Origin: Pseudobutyrivibrio xylanivorans
GTDB taxonomy: Bacteria; Bacillota; Clostridia; Lachnospirales; Lachnospiraceae
Length of the DNA: 64,000 bases
Direction of reading: 5' to 3'
Assembly (NCBI RefSeq): GCF_010906925.1
Contig: NZ_VTVE01000002.1
Span: forward strand, 248,001-312,000
The position numbers and the translations under genes were made by a program. The notes under the pieces were generated by a model that was not told the DNA's origin, did no database searches, and was given only the letters and a program-made list of their open reading frames with translations. Shown piece by piece: positions 34,250 through 42,184 of this stretch. The stretch's first letter is position 1. Each line of letters starts with the position of its first letter.

Positions 34250-35053
34250 CTATACCTGTCCTACTTGATTGACGGTTTTTTCAAGTGTAGCATCCTCAGT
34301 CTGAATCATCTTCTGACCAGCCTCGTATGCACGAGCTATCTGAATCATGCTAACCATTTCCTCTACAACATTGACATTGGAAGATTCAAGTGTTCCCTGT
34401 TCTAGGATAGCATCGCTTTCAACAATCTGTCCTCCAGGGATCAATGTGTATAAGTTCTCACCGTATTTATTGATATAATCGTAGTCTGCAATATCAATGA
34501 CTCCGATTGTATCTACCTCTTCATTGTTCTGAGAAATAGTACCGTCAGCGGCAATTGCATACTCTAAATTAGGATCAATCTGTACGTAATAGTCCTCGCC
34601 GTAGAGAGAATTCAAAGCTCCCTCCTGATTAAGTACATAATCTCCATCTGATGTTCTCAAGTATCCATCAGTATCAACTGTAAATGCACCATCTCTTGTG
34701 TATCTAATAGAAGTCTCGCCTGCTTTGTTTGTAAAAGCTATAGCAAAGAATCCTCTACCACCGATGGCCACATCCGAAGGCTTATCAGTAATCTGAAAAC
34801 CGCCCTGGTCCCAATTTGTGTATGTCTCACCGATTTTAGCTCCAAGGGACATATATCCTATTCCCTCTGGTCTATTTCCAAGTGATGATGTGTCTTTGAT
34901 TTTGATGGCTAATCTCTCGTCGAATGCTTGAGCAACCATGGCTTCTTTCTTGTAGCCTGTGGTAGCTGAGTTGGCCAAGTTATTGGTCATTACGTCCATT
35001 CTTCTCTGTTCGTTAACCATTCCTGTATAGGCTGTATATAGACCTTTAACCAT
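34250..35053 (-). CDS. flhO: Flagellar proximal rod protein FlhO/FlgF
   Basis: The 267-aa protein has MVKGLYTAYTGMVNEQRRMDVMTNNLANSATTGYK, the mid-domain GGRGFFAI and the C-terminal ESSNVNVVEEMVSMIQIARAYEAGQKMIQ of rod proteins. The gene order after mbl identifies it as FlhO (FlgF-like). A TAGGGGGATATTC site precedes the ATG. A SigD-type -10 is visible upstream at 35100-35107, so it may be transcribed separately from mbl. Confidence 0.9.
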   Translation of the reverse strand: MVKGLYTAYTGMVNEQRRMDVMTNNLANSATTGYKKEAMVAQAFDERLAIKIKDTSSLGNRPEGIGYMSLGAKIGETYTNWDQGGFQITDKPSDVAIGGRGFFAIAFTNKAGETSIRYTRDGAFTVDTDGYLRTSDGDYVLNQEGALNSLYGEDYYVQIDPNLEYAIAADGTISQNNEEVDTIGVIDIADYDYINKYGENLYTLIPGGQIVESDAILEQGTLESSNVNVVEEMVSMIQIARAYEAGQKMIQTEDATLEKTVNQVGQV

Positions 35054-35099
35054 GAATATCCCCCTATTTAAGGCATCTGATTAATAATCTCCAATTTGT

Positions 35100-35126
35100 A
35101 TATCGGATTTTTGAATATAAAAATAA
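35100..35126 (-). promoter_or_regulatory. Possible sigma-28 (SigD) promoter of flhO
   Basis: On the minus strand, TCCGATAT (35107-35100) matches the SigD -10; the -35 (TTAT/GTTA at 15-16 bases) is poor compared with TAAA. It lies after the mbl terminator and 46 bases before the flhO ATG. Confidence 0.35.
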
Positions 35127-35177
35127 CCCCTATTTTGAAAAAATAATTATTTAATATAATTTTTTCAAAAATCGGGG
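35127..35177 (-). terminator. Long AT-rich hairpin after mbl
   Basis: CCCC and GGGG bound nearly palindromic AT-rich arms (TGAAAAAAT/ATTATTTTTTCA on the minus strand). It is probably a partial terminator between mbl and flhO. Confidence 0.6.
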
Positions 35178-35208
35178 TCCGTATCGTTATTCAACGAAAT
35201 AGTTCTAA

Positions 35209-36192
35209 TTAATCTCCTGCAAGAAGCTCTACATAGCGACCTGTACCAATAGCAACACATGTCATAGCCTCATCAGCTGTCATAGTGTTGATACCTGTGC
35301 GGTCCTCAATAAGCTCCTCAAGTCCGCGAAGAAGCGCACCGCCACCTGTAAGTACGATACCTCTATCTGCTACGTCGGCTGCAAGTTCTGGTGGAGTCTT
35401 CTCAAGTACTGAGTGGATAGCCTCAACAATCTGCATTGTAGACTCCTTGAGAGCCTCCTCAGTCTCCTCAGATGTAACCGTAATAGTCTTTGGAAGACCA
35501 GATACAAGGTTACGTCCTCTAACATCCATAGTCTCTGAATCGCCAAGTGGGAAACAACGACCAATTTTAATCTTAATGTCCTCAGCTGTACGCTCACCAA
35601 TAAGAAGGTTGTGCTTCTTTCTCATGTAACGAACGATAGCCTCGTCAAAGTCATCACCAGCAACCTTGATAGATGTGCTGACAACTGAGCTACCAAGTGA
35701 GATAACAGCGATATCTGCTGTACCACCACCGATATCTACAATCATGTTACCCATAGGAAGTGAAATATCGATTCCAGCACCGATAGCTGCTGCGATAGGC
35801 TCCTCAATAATAGAAACCTCACGTGCGCCTGCTGCAAATGCTGCATCCTCAACTGCACGCTTCTCTACCTCTGTAGCTCCAGAAGGAACGCATACAGCAA
35901 TACGAGGCTTACGATAGCTCTTCTTGCCCATTGCCTTCTGAACGAAGTACTTGATCATCTTCTCTGTAACTGTGTAGTCAGAGATAACACCCTGACGAAG
36001 TGGACGAACTGCCACGATATTACCAGGAGTACGGCCAATCATAAGACGTGCCTCCTCACCGATTTCTTTAATTTTGTTTGTATCTCTATCAAAAGCCACT
36101 ACTGAAGGCTCTTTCAAAACAACGCCCTTGCCTTTTGCATAAACAAGAACACTCGCTGTACCTAAATCAATACCGATATCTGATGCTGCCAT
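35209..36192 (-). CDS. mbl: MreB/Mbl actin-like cell-shape protein
   Basis: The 327-aa actin fold has the phosphate-1 loop DIGIDLGTASVLVYAKGKG, EPSVVAFD, phosphate-2 IVDIGGGTADIAVISL and the adenosine motif GIVLTGGGALLRGLEE. It polymerises under the membrane and organises cell-wall synthesis in rods. The gene next to flhO-flhP in Bacillus subtilis is mbl, so I prefer that name over mreB. A SigA promoter (36264-36291) is visible. Confidence 0.9.
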   Translation of the reverse strand: MAASDIGIDLGTASVLVYAKGKGVVLKEPSVVAFDRDTNKIKEIGEEARLMIGRTPGNIVAVRPLRQGVISDYTVTEKMIKYFVQKAMGKKSYRKPRIAVCVPSGATEVEKRAVEDAAFAAGAREVSIIEEPIAAAIGAGIDISLPMGNMIVDIGGGTADIAVISLGSSVVSTSIKVAGDDFDEAIVRYMRKKHNLLIGERTAEDIKIKIGRCFPLGDSETMDVRGRNLVSGLPKTITVTSEETEEALKESTMQIVEAIHSVLEKTPPELAADVADRGIVLTGGGALLRGLEELIEDRTGINTMTADEAMTCVAIGTGRYVELLAGD

Positions 36193-36263
36193 TTTCTTAT
36201 CCTTTCTGTGTTTTAGTATAGTCTACTGTCCTTATGGACAGAAATACGCATTTTTACTTTCTT

Positions 36264-36291
36264 ATTATATACAAAATCCCACATTATTCAA
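36264..36291 (-). promoter_or_regulatory. mbl promoter
   Basis: On the minus strand, TTGAAT (36291-36286), a 16-base spacer and a perfect TATAAT (36269-36264). Confidence 0.65.
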
Positions 36292-36293
36292 GG

Positions 36294-36309
36294 CTCTTAT
36301 ATATAAGAG
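36294..36309. repeat. Perfect palindrome upstream of the mbl -35
   Basis: CTCTTATATATAAGAG is a perfect 16-base palindrome directly upstream of the mbl promoter. It could be an operator; no regulator is identified. Confidence 0.4.
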
Positions 36310-36344
36310 GTGCTTTTGTGTTGCAAAACAGTTTCCTATTAAGT

Positions 36345-36450
36345 AAAAAAGCGCCAGCGCATGTGCACTGACGCGTAAGAGTCGGGGAGTGCGACCAAGT
36401 CGCCTTGGTCGCTGAGTTATGAAAAATTTGGTATTAGCTTTCGCTAGTAC
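36345..36450 (-). ncRNA. Candidate small RNA upstream of mbl
   Basis: On the minus strand, the region from about 36450 shows three hairpins in a row. The first is GTAcTAGC-GAAA-GCTAaTAC. The second is GCGACCAAG-GCGA-CTTGGTCGC. The third is GCGTCAGTGC-ACAT-GCGCTGGCGC followed by six T, a strong terminator. The first two loops are GNRA tetraloops only on this strand. Between hairpins two and three is a single-stranded ACTCCCCGAC, a C-rich motif like those that Gram-positive small RNAs use to mask GGGGAG ribosome sites. An extended -10 precedes the 5' end. The 36193-36514 gap has no convincing protein gene. The family is unknown. Confidence 0.6.
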
Positions 36451-36456
36451 ATTTCT

Positions 36457-36465
36457 CTTATAACA
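36457..36465 (-). promoter_or_regulatory. Extended -10 promoter of the small-RNA candidate
   Basis: On the minus strand, TGTTATAAG (TG, one base, TATAAG) would start transcription near 36450, where the first hairpin begins. I see no good -35, as is common for extended -10 promoters. Confidence 0.45.
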
Positions 36466-36514
36466 TCCCAATGTGATGGCTATGTGAAGATTTGAAAAAA
36501 TCCTCAAAAATATT

Positions 36515-37384
36515 TTAACCTTTTACCGCACCTTCAATCATTCCTTCCATAATTTGCTTCTGAGCAATAAAGAAGAGAACGAGAATTGGAATAATAGCAA
36601 GCAACGCAGCACCTAAAATCAAATTCCACTGTTTTACATATGAACCAACAAACGCCTGAACAGCAACTGGAAGAGTCTTAACTGGTCCATTTTGCTGAAG
36701 AAGAATTGATGGAAGCAAATAATCGTTCCAGATCCACATACCATTAAGGATTGTGACTGTAGTGATTACCGGCTTTAATAATGGAAGAATTACAATAAAG
36801 AATGTCTGCTCTGGAGAACATCCGTCAATAGAGGCTGCCTCTTCAAGTTCCATAGGAATTCCCTTAATAAATCCATTTAAAATAAACACTGTCATTGCAC
36901 CGCCAAATCCAAGATACGCAAATACGATACCTGGGATTGACTGAATCAAAGGAATGCCAACAAAATTTCCAACATCTCTAAATGTAGAGATAAGTGGAAG
37001 CATTACTACCTGGAATGGAATAATCATTGATGCAATAAATGTAAAATAAATTACCACTGACCATTTTGTTTTATTTCTGCAGATTACCCATGCAGCCATT
37101 GCTCCAAGAAGAGCTAACAATATTAATGAGAGAATTGTAATAACAGCTGATGATGTAAATGCTGACCAGAAAAGGAAATGGGTATTGTTTATTACATCTG
37201 ATAAATTCTGGTATAAGTTAGCAAGTGATACGCCATTAAATCCTATAGGATTTGCTGTAATGTCCGCTGTCTGCTTGCATGAATTAATCACAACAAGGAA
37301 GAATGGGAACAAAACATATATCGCAATTACGATAGCGATAATCATCTTTATAACGATTTTGGAGGTTTTCTCTTTTACCTTCAT
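36515..37384 (-). CDS. Carbohydrate ABC transporter permease, MalG/MsmG type
   Basis: The 289-aa protein has six membrane helices. Its EAA loop (EEAASIDGCSPEQTFFIVILPLLKP) is the surface that docks the ATPase. It pairs with the permease encoded immediately upstream, sharing one base (TAATG). No ATPase gene is in the window, so a shared MsmK/MsmX-like ATPase elsewhere is expected. Confidence 0.92.
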   Translation of the reverse strand: MKVKEKTSKIVIKMIIAIVIAIYVLFPFFLVVINSCKQTADITANPIGFNGVSLANLYQNLSDVINNTHFLFWSAFTSSAVITILSLILLALLGAMAAWVICRNKTKWSVVIYFTFIASMIIPFQVVMLPLISTFRDVGNFVGIPLIQSIPGIVFAYLGFGGAMTVFILNGFIKGIPMELEEAASIDGCSPEQTFFIVILPLLKPVITTVTILNGMWIWNDYLLPSILLQQNGPVKTLPVAVQAFVGSYVKQWNLILGAALLAIIPILVLFFIAQKQIMEGMIEGAVKG

Positions 37385-38439
37385 TATAATTCCACCTCCC
37401 TCTTATTAGAAATACGAACCTGGCAAATTGAAACAATAGCAAGAATAATAAAGAAGAATACTGCCTTTGCCTCGCCGTATGCATATTCATTATTTACAAA
37501 TGCTGTGTCGTAAATATTAAGTGCCAACATCTGTGTACCCTTTGACAAGAACTTACCCATGAAGTTAACTGAACCAGTACCATTTGTTAATGATAAGTTA
37601 ACATCAAACTGCTTGAACGCACTGGTAAGTGTAAGGAATGTACAAATTGTAATTGTTGGAGCAATCATTGGAATCTTTATTTGGAAAAGAGTCTGCAATG
37701 AATTTGCGCCGTCAATTGATGAAGCCTCAATAACATCTCCAGGCACTGTATTAAGTCCTGTAATGTAAATCAACATAATATATCCAGCATACTGCCATAC
37801 ATAAACCAAGACAATTCCGATAAGAGCTGTCTTTGTCTCTGTAAGCATAGATGCTTGTGAATTAAGAATCTCGGTTACTACTTTTGAGAAAATAAACTGC
37901 CAAATATAACCAAGTACGATACCACCAATAAGGTTTGGCACGAAATAAGCTGCTCTAAAGAATCCCAGACCCTTTAGCTTTGAAGTACACAACAAAGCAA
38001 GTAAAAATGCCACAAGATTTACAAGAACAATATTTAATATTACAAACAAGAATGTGATTAATACTGACCATAAGAACTGTGGCTCATGGAACATTCTTGC
38101 ATAATTATCGAATTTAACGAATTTATTTAATGTAATACCATCCCAGTCTGTAAATGAATATCCAATACCAAGTACAAGTGGAATGATAACTGTTACTGCA
38201 AAAGCAAATAACAGCGGGAATAAAAACATAAAATTAATGATTCCTCTGTGGTGCTTGAATGTAGGGAAGAAATATAATCCCACAAAGAAAGCAACGCAGC
38301 CTGCAATTATCAATGTACCTCTAACACCCCAGAAGTCTGTAAGTGTAATTGCCATATATAATCCCGCAATCATCATGGCAACTCCCACAATCATGCATCC
38401 AAAGGAAAAGATTTTTCGTCTCGCGGAGAACTCACCCAT
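37384..38439 (-). CDS. Carbohydrate ABC transporter permease, MalF/MsmF type
   Basis: The 351-aa protein has about seven membrane helices and the docking loop VIEASSIDGANSLQTLFQIKIPM. An extra N-terminal region of about 80 residues holds two or more helices ahead of the conserved FLFPLLFAFAVTVIIPL region. I choose the ATG at 38439 behind AAAGGAGATTAG; the frame reaches 38466. It is the first permease after the binding-protein gene. Confidence 0.92.
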   Translation of the reverse strand: MGEFSARRKIFSFGCMIVGVAMMIAGLYMAITLTDFWGVRGTLIIAGCVAFFVGLYFFPTFKHHRGIINFMFLFPLLFAFAVTVIIPLVLGIGYSFTDWDGITLNKFVKFDNYARMFHEPQFLWSVLITFLFVILNIVLVNLVAFLLALLCTSKLKGLGFFRAAYFVPNLIGGIVLGYIWQFIFSKVVTEILNSQASMLTETKTALIGIVLVYVWQYAGYIMLIYITGLNTVPGDVIEASSIDGANSLQTLFQIKIPMIAPTITICTFLTLTSAFKQFDVNLSLTNGTGSVNFMGKFLSKGTQMLALNIYDTAFVNNEYAYGEAKAVFFFIILAIVSICQVRISNKREVEL

Positions 38440-38513
38440 AACTAATCTCCTTTCTCTCCTACCCAACTCTTATAACAATTAGATTTGAATCTCATTGCTC
38501 TTTTAAAGAAAAA

Positions 38514-38538
38514 GGGGCAGTGCATTTAGCCCTGCCCC
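38514..38538 (-). terminator. Attenuating hairpin between the binding-protein and permease genes
   Basis: On the minus strand, GGGGCAG and CTGCCCC flank an 11-base loop followed by TTTTTCTTT. Such partial terminators keep binding protein in excess over permeases. Confidence 0.7.
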
Positions 38539-38553
38539 AAAGCTATCACTTAA

Positions 38554-39840
38554 TTAGTTTGCATAGTAATCCTTGATTACCTGCTCGATTGTTGATGTAA
38601 AGCCCTCTGCGTCAAGCTTGCCCTGAGCATAATCAGCAAATACCTGACATGTCTGATTCTGAAGACCATCCTTCTTGAGCATTGTATGCCATCCACTGAA
38701 CTTACCAGCGTCGATGTATGACTTCATGCTAGCGTAGAATGGGTTAACAGCTTCGTACTGGCAATCACTAAATGGAGAAACAAGACCTGCATCATTTACA
38801 AGAATGTTCTGAGCAGAGTCACCTGCGCACCAGTTAAAGAATGCCTTAGCGCCTTCAACGTTACCATCTGCATAAGCTACCCAATAGCTTGGTGGACCAG
38901 CGATGATTGTATCAATGCCATCCTCAAATGCGTATGGAGCAAATCCACATTCAAAATCAACATCATCAGGAGATGTTACACACCAGTTACCCTGTGTGAT
39001 GAATGCATATTCACCAGCCTTGAAGCCAGCTACCTGCTCATCATAAGTACCATCGATAAGAAGATCTGGATCTGAGTACTGATTCATCATGCCAACGAAC
39101 TCTGCGAATGCAAGCATTCTGTCGTGATCAACCTGACCACCGTCGTTAAGTAAATCAATATATGTAGTATCATCAGCTGCAAGACCTGCATCAAGATACT
39201 GACCAAATACGTGTGTACCTGAAGACCATCCAAGATTTGATGGCTCTGCACACCAGCCGAGAACTGCCTTAATTCCAAGCTCGTCCTTCTTGCTATCAAG
39301 TGTCTTAAATGCCTCTGCATAAGCATCTGGGCTTGTAAGTGTTGAAGGATCAACACCTGCTGCCTTAAGCACATCTGCGTTGTAGCCAAGTGCTGTAGCC
39401 TCTACTGTGTAAGGGAATCCGATTGTTCCCATTGAGTCATCTACAAGTTCAAACTCAGTATTATTTGTCCAAGTCTCTCCCTTGAGATCTGCTAACTTGC
39501 CATCCCAAGAAGCTGCCTGGTTTGCTTCGATTACAAAGATATCTGGCATATTGCCTGCCTGATACATCTTCTTAAGCTCGTCAGAAGCGCTTGTGTCGCC
39601 ACCGATTGTTTCAACGATGAGTTCGTTTCCTGTCTCCTCCTTGTAGAGCTTAGCTAAATCCTGAAGCTGAGCATCAATCTCTGGCTTACCATTTAGAAGT
39701 CTAACTGCTGAGCTATCTGCTGATGCTCCACCACCCTGTGCGTTAGAACCTCCATTGTTTGCTGTGTTAGGCTGACCGCAAGCTACGAGGCTGCTGGCCA
39801 TAGCGCCTATCATGAGTACTGAAAGTAATCTCTTTCTCAT
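38554..39840 (-). CDS. Carbohydrate ABC transporter substrate-binding lipoprotein
   Basis: The protein has a signal helix and lipobox (SSLVACGQ), a Gly/Asn-rich spacer and the MalE-like fold: LAKLYKEETGNELIVETIGG, MPDIFVIEAN and YTVEATALGYNADVLKAAGV. I choose ATG 39840 after GGGAGGGATTATCGAA, giving 428 aa. The divergent LacI gene and phosphorylase suggest a sucrose-like or other glucoside substrate, not directly visible. The upstream region has three stacked palindromes. Confidence 0.92.
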   Translation of the reverse strand: MRKRLLSVLMIGAMASSLVACGQPNTANNGGSNAQGGGASADSSAVRLLNGKPEIDAQLQDLAKLYKEETGNELIVETIGGDTSASDELKKMYQAGNMPDIFVIEANQAASWDGKLADLKGETWTNNTEFELVDDSMGTIGFPYTVEATALGYNADVLKAAGVDPSTLTSPDAYAEAFKTLDSKKDELGIKAVLGWCAEPSNLGWSSGTHVFGQYLDAGLAADDTTYIDLLNDGGQVDHDRMLAFAEFVGMMNQYSDPDLLIDGTYDEQVAGFKAGEYAFITQGNWCVTSPDDVDFECGFAPYAFEDGIDTIIAGPPSYWVAYADGNVEGAKAFFNWCAGDSAQNILVNDAGLVSPFSDCQYEAVNPFYASMKSYIDAGKFSGWHTMLKKDGLQNQTCQVFADYAQGKLDAEGFTSTIEQVIKDYYAN

Positions 39841-39878
39841 TTCGATAATCCCTCCCATAACATGTAAAATGTTAATTG

Positions 39879-39919
39879 TGTAGAAAAATTCTTTCTACAA
39901 TTGTGCATAGTGCACAATT
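39879..39919. promoter_or_regulatory. Two adjacent inverted repeats ahead of the binding-protein gene
   Basis: TGTAGAAA/TTTCTACA (39879-39899) and AATTGTGCA/TGCACAATT (39899-39919) are perfect repeats back to back. They lie in the presumed leader or core promoter of the transporter operon and may bind a second regulator or form RNA hairpins. Confidence 0.5.
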
Positions 39920-39939
39920 TCCCTTGTTTTCTTTAGTCA

Positions 39940-39955
39940 ACTTTTGCGCATAAGT
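39940..39955. promoter_or_regulatory. LacI-family operator O1 of the transporter operon
   Basis: ACTTTTGCGCATAAGT is palindromic around central GCGC with one mismatched pair, as in LacI-family sites. A near copy (ACTTACGCGCATAAGG) lies at 41119-41134 in the lacI promoter. Confidence 0.6.
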
Positions 39956-40023
39956 TTGTTATAAGTAAAACATAACACAACTTTTCTGACCGGTCAACCC
40001 CCATTTCTAAAATCTAAATTATA

Positions 40024-41061
40024 TTAAAAACGGCCCATAAAGCTTGATTTTCTAGGCTTTGTGACAGTATCTCGGATGACAAGTCTGGTTGGCAAAGTTA
40101 TTTGTGCCTCGGTTTCTTCCCCTCGAATTTTCTTTAAAAGCGTCTCTGCAGCAACTACTCCCTTTTGTTTTACATCCTGATGCACTGTAGTAAGGGCAGG
40201 TCTATAGAGACTTCCCAGCATATTATCATCGAATCCAGCTATAGAAATACCCTCTGGGACTCTGATTCCACGGTCTGTAAGGGCTGACATAAGTGTTACT
40301 GCATACAAGTCAGAAACACACATAATCGCAGTATAATCAAGGGCTCTATGGCATATTTCATCCAAACTTTCCTCTATTTCGGCGCTGGCTGGACGTATTT
40401 TTAAGAAGTCCTTTTCACTATATTCAATTCCTGCTTCTTTAAGGGCTCTCTTGTAGCCATTTAAACGGGCTAAGTCTACACCCTTAGTATTATCTGATAG
40501 GAATGCAATGCGTTGATGTCCGCAAGAAATGATGTATTTAACCATTTCGTAGGCACCTTGCTCATCGTCAAGGCCTACGTTGGTGAAATGCTTTAACCCC
40601 TCCATACTATATGTATCAAGGCAGACTATAGGCTTTTTATACTTTGTACTAACACGTATACCGTCATCATCAAGCATACCAAACAAAATAAGACCATCCA
40701 CATTCCAGGTTGAAACATGGCGCATTATTTTCTCCGTATCCCTTGAGATGTAAAGCATCATGAAGTATCCAGCGTTTCTAATTGTCTCCTCTATACCGCC
40801 AATAAGCTCTGCTACGAATGGATCCATAATAAGATTCTCGTACTTATCAACACGAGCTTTTAGGGCAAGACCTATGATTTTAGACTCATTCTGAGCCAAA
40901 TTCCTGGCATTGATATTAGGCACATAGTCTACTTCTTTAAGTAATTCTTCTACGCGACGTCTTGTCTCCTCAGAAACTTCTCCAGCCTTGCCGTGAATGA
41001 CGTTAGATACTGTGGTTGTGGACATGTTGAGTCTCTGAGCAATCTCCTTGATAGTTATCAT
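40024..41061 (-). CDS. LacI-family sugar-responsive repressor
   Basis: The 345-aa regulator has the LacI HTH (TIKEIAQRLNMSTTTVSNVIHGK) and hinge helix region (YVPNINARNLAQNESK). The effector domain (IIGLALKARVDK.., HVSTWNVDGLILFGM, ISIAGFDDNMLGSLYRPALTTV) resembles periplasmic binding proteins. Its promoter spacer contains operator O2 and the transporter has O1, so it probably regulates itself, the transporter and perhaps the divergent kinase/phosphorylase genes. The effector is probably the transported sugar. Confidence 0.93.
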   Translation of the reverse strand: MITIKEIAQRLNMSTTTVSNVIHGKAGEVSEETRRRVEELLKEVDYVPNINARNLAQNESKIIGLALKARVDKYENLIMDPFVAELIGGIEETIRNAGYFMMLYISRDTEKIMRHVSTWNVDGLILFGMLDDDGIRVSTKYKKPIVCLDTYSMEGLKHFTNVGLDDEQGAYEMVKYIISCGHQRIAFLSDNTKGVDLARLNGYKRALKEAGIEYSEKDFLKIRPASAEIEESLDEICHRALDYTAIMCVSDLYAVTLMSALTDRGIRVPEGISIAGFDDNMLGSLYRPALTTVHQDVKQKGVVAAETLLKKIRGEETEAQITLPTRLVIRDTVTKPRKSSFMGRF

Positions 41062-41110
41062 TTAACAAAAACCCCTTTACAAAAAATCGATTGTATTGTA
41101 TTGTGAAAAC

Positions 41111-41140
41111 ATAATAGCACTTACGCGCATAAGGTGTCAA
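41111..41140 (-). promoter_or_regulatory. lacI promoter with embedded operator O2
   Basis: On the minus strand, TTGACA (41140-41135) and TATTAT (41116-41111) are 18 bases apart. The palindrome CTTATGCGCGTAAG (within 41119-41134) fills the spacer, ideal for autorepression. The site also lies just upstream of the divergent kinase gene. Confidence 0.6.
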
Positions 41141-41194
41141 GTTTACGCGGGTTTTTGCAGTTTTTTCATATTTTTTTGTAGTGAGGGAGTTAAA

Positions 41195-42169
41195 ATGAAC
41201 AGTAAATTCAACAAGATTGCAACAGATACATCAGTTTTAGAGAAGCTTAACGCAACTCTTACTTTTGTAGATGGACTTAATATTCCTTCTGACATTCCAC
41301 ATGGTGATATGCCAGGAGATAAGATTGAAATTGGTGATTCACACATTGCTAAGGCACGTACTATTTTCCCTGCTTTAGTTAAGCAGCTTAAGAAGGCTGC
41401 CGCTTCTAATAGCTTTGGTCGTGCAGTTGTTTGTGTTCACGGTGGTTCTGGCGTTGGAAAAAGTGAGATAGCTTCTATTCTTTCCTATATGCTTACATCC
41501 GCTGGAATCAAAAGCTACACAATGTCTGGTGACAATTATCCACATCGTATTCCAATGTACAACGATGCTGAGCGTCTACATATATTCCGTGAGGGCGGCG
41601 TGCGAGCTCTTGCAGCTTCAAAACTCAGCAATCCATCTGTAATCGCAAAGCTTCAAGAGCTTCAGAAAGTAGATGATGATGCCAATGAGGCTCACATTTC
41701 AGAATACGATTGGTTTAAGACATATTTAGATGGTGGACGTTCAGCTTTAGAAAATTATCTTGGAACACCTAAGGAAATCGATTTTGAGGAAGTAGATTCT
41801 ATACTCTCAGCTTTCTTAAATGGAGCTGACAAGCTGTGGCTTAAGAGAATGGGCCGCGACGAAGCCAGCCTCTGGTATGACGAAGTAGACATGAGCGACA
41901 CCAAGGTTCTCATCCTAGAGTGGACCCACGGCAATAGCGATTACCTTTCTAACGTGGATATTCCTATCCTTTTAAACTCTACCCCAGAGGAAACGCTCGA
42001 GCATAGACGCTCTAGAAATAGAGACGGCAAATTAGATAGCCCATTTACAATGCTTATTTTAAACATTGAGCAGGAAAAGATTAAATCACAAGCGTCAAAA
42101 GCTAAAATCATTATCACTAAGAGTGGGGAATTAATCGATTTTGAAACTTTTAGCAAATTAATGGCTTAG
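41195..42169 (+). CDS. P-loop kinase, uridine-kinase/APS-kinase-like, linked to a phosphorylase
   Basis: The 324-aa protein has a P-loop GGSGVGKSEIASIL and an acceptor-type SGDNYPHRIPMYNDAERLHIFREGG, with a later LILEWTHGNSDYL strand. The fold resembles uridine kinase, phosphoribulokinase and APS kinase, but I cannot assign the substrate. The ATG at 41195 follows GAGGGAGTTAAA; the upstream frame extension lacks support. It is followed 15 bases later by a GH13_18 phosphorylase gene, so a sugar or sugar-derived product, such as the released fructose or glycerate, is a plausible substrate (inference). Confidence 0.75.
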   Translation: MNSKFNKIATDTSVLEKLNATLTFVDGLNIPSDIPHGDMPGDKIEIGDSHIAKARTIFPALVKQLKKAAASNSFGRAVVCVHGGSGVGKSEIASILSYMLTSAGIKSYTMSGDNYPHRIPMYNDAERLHIFREGGVRALAASKLSNPSVIAKLQELQKVDDDANEAHISEYDWFKTYLDGGRSALENYLGTPKEIDFEEVDSILSAFLNGADKLWLKRMGRDEASLWYDEVDMSDTKVLILEWTHGNSDYLSNVDIPILLNSTPEETLEHRRSRNRDGKLDSPFTMLILNIEQEKIKSQASKAKIIITKSGELIDFETFSKLMA

Positions 42170-42184
42170 TCCAAAGGAGTTTTT

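Noticed and set aside
36400-36480. Short stretches resembling 16S rRNA (ACCAAGGCGAC, CACATTGGGA, TAATACC)
   Set aside because: Matches of 7-11 bases are in a different order from 16S and are expected by chance; no rRNA gene is present.
36265-36507. 80-codon ORF on the minus strand overlapping the small-RNA candidate
   Set aside because: It covers the three hairpins and the terminator, has no ribosome site and shows no protein-like composition or family; the RNA explanation fits better.
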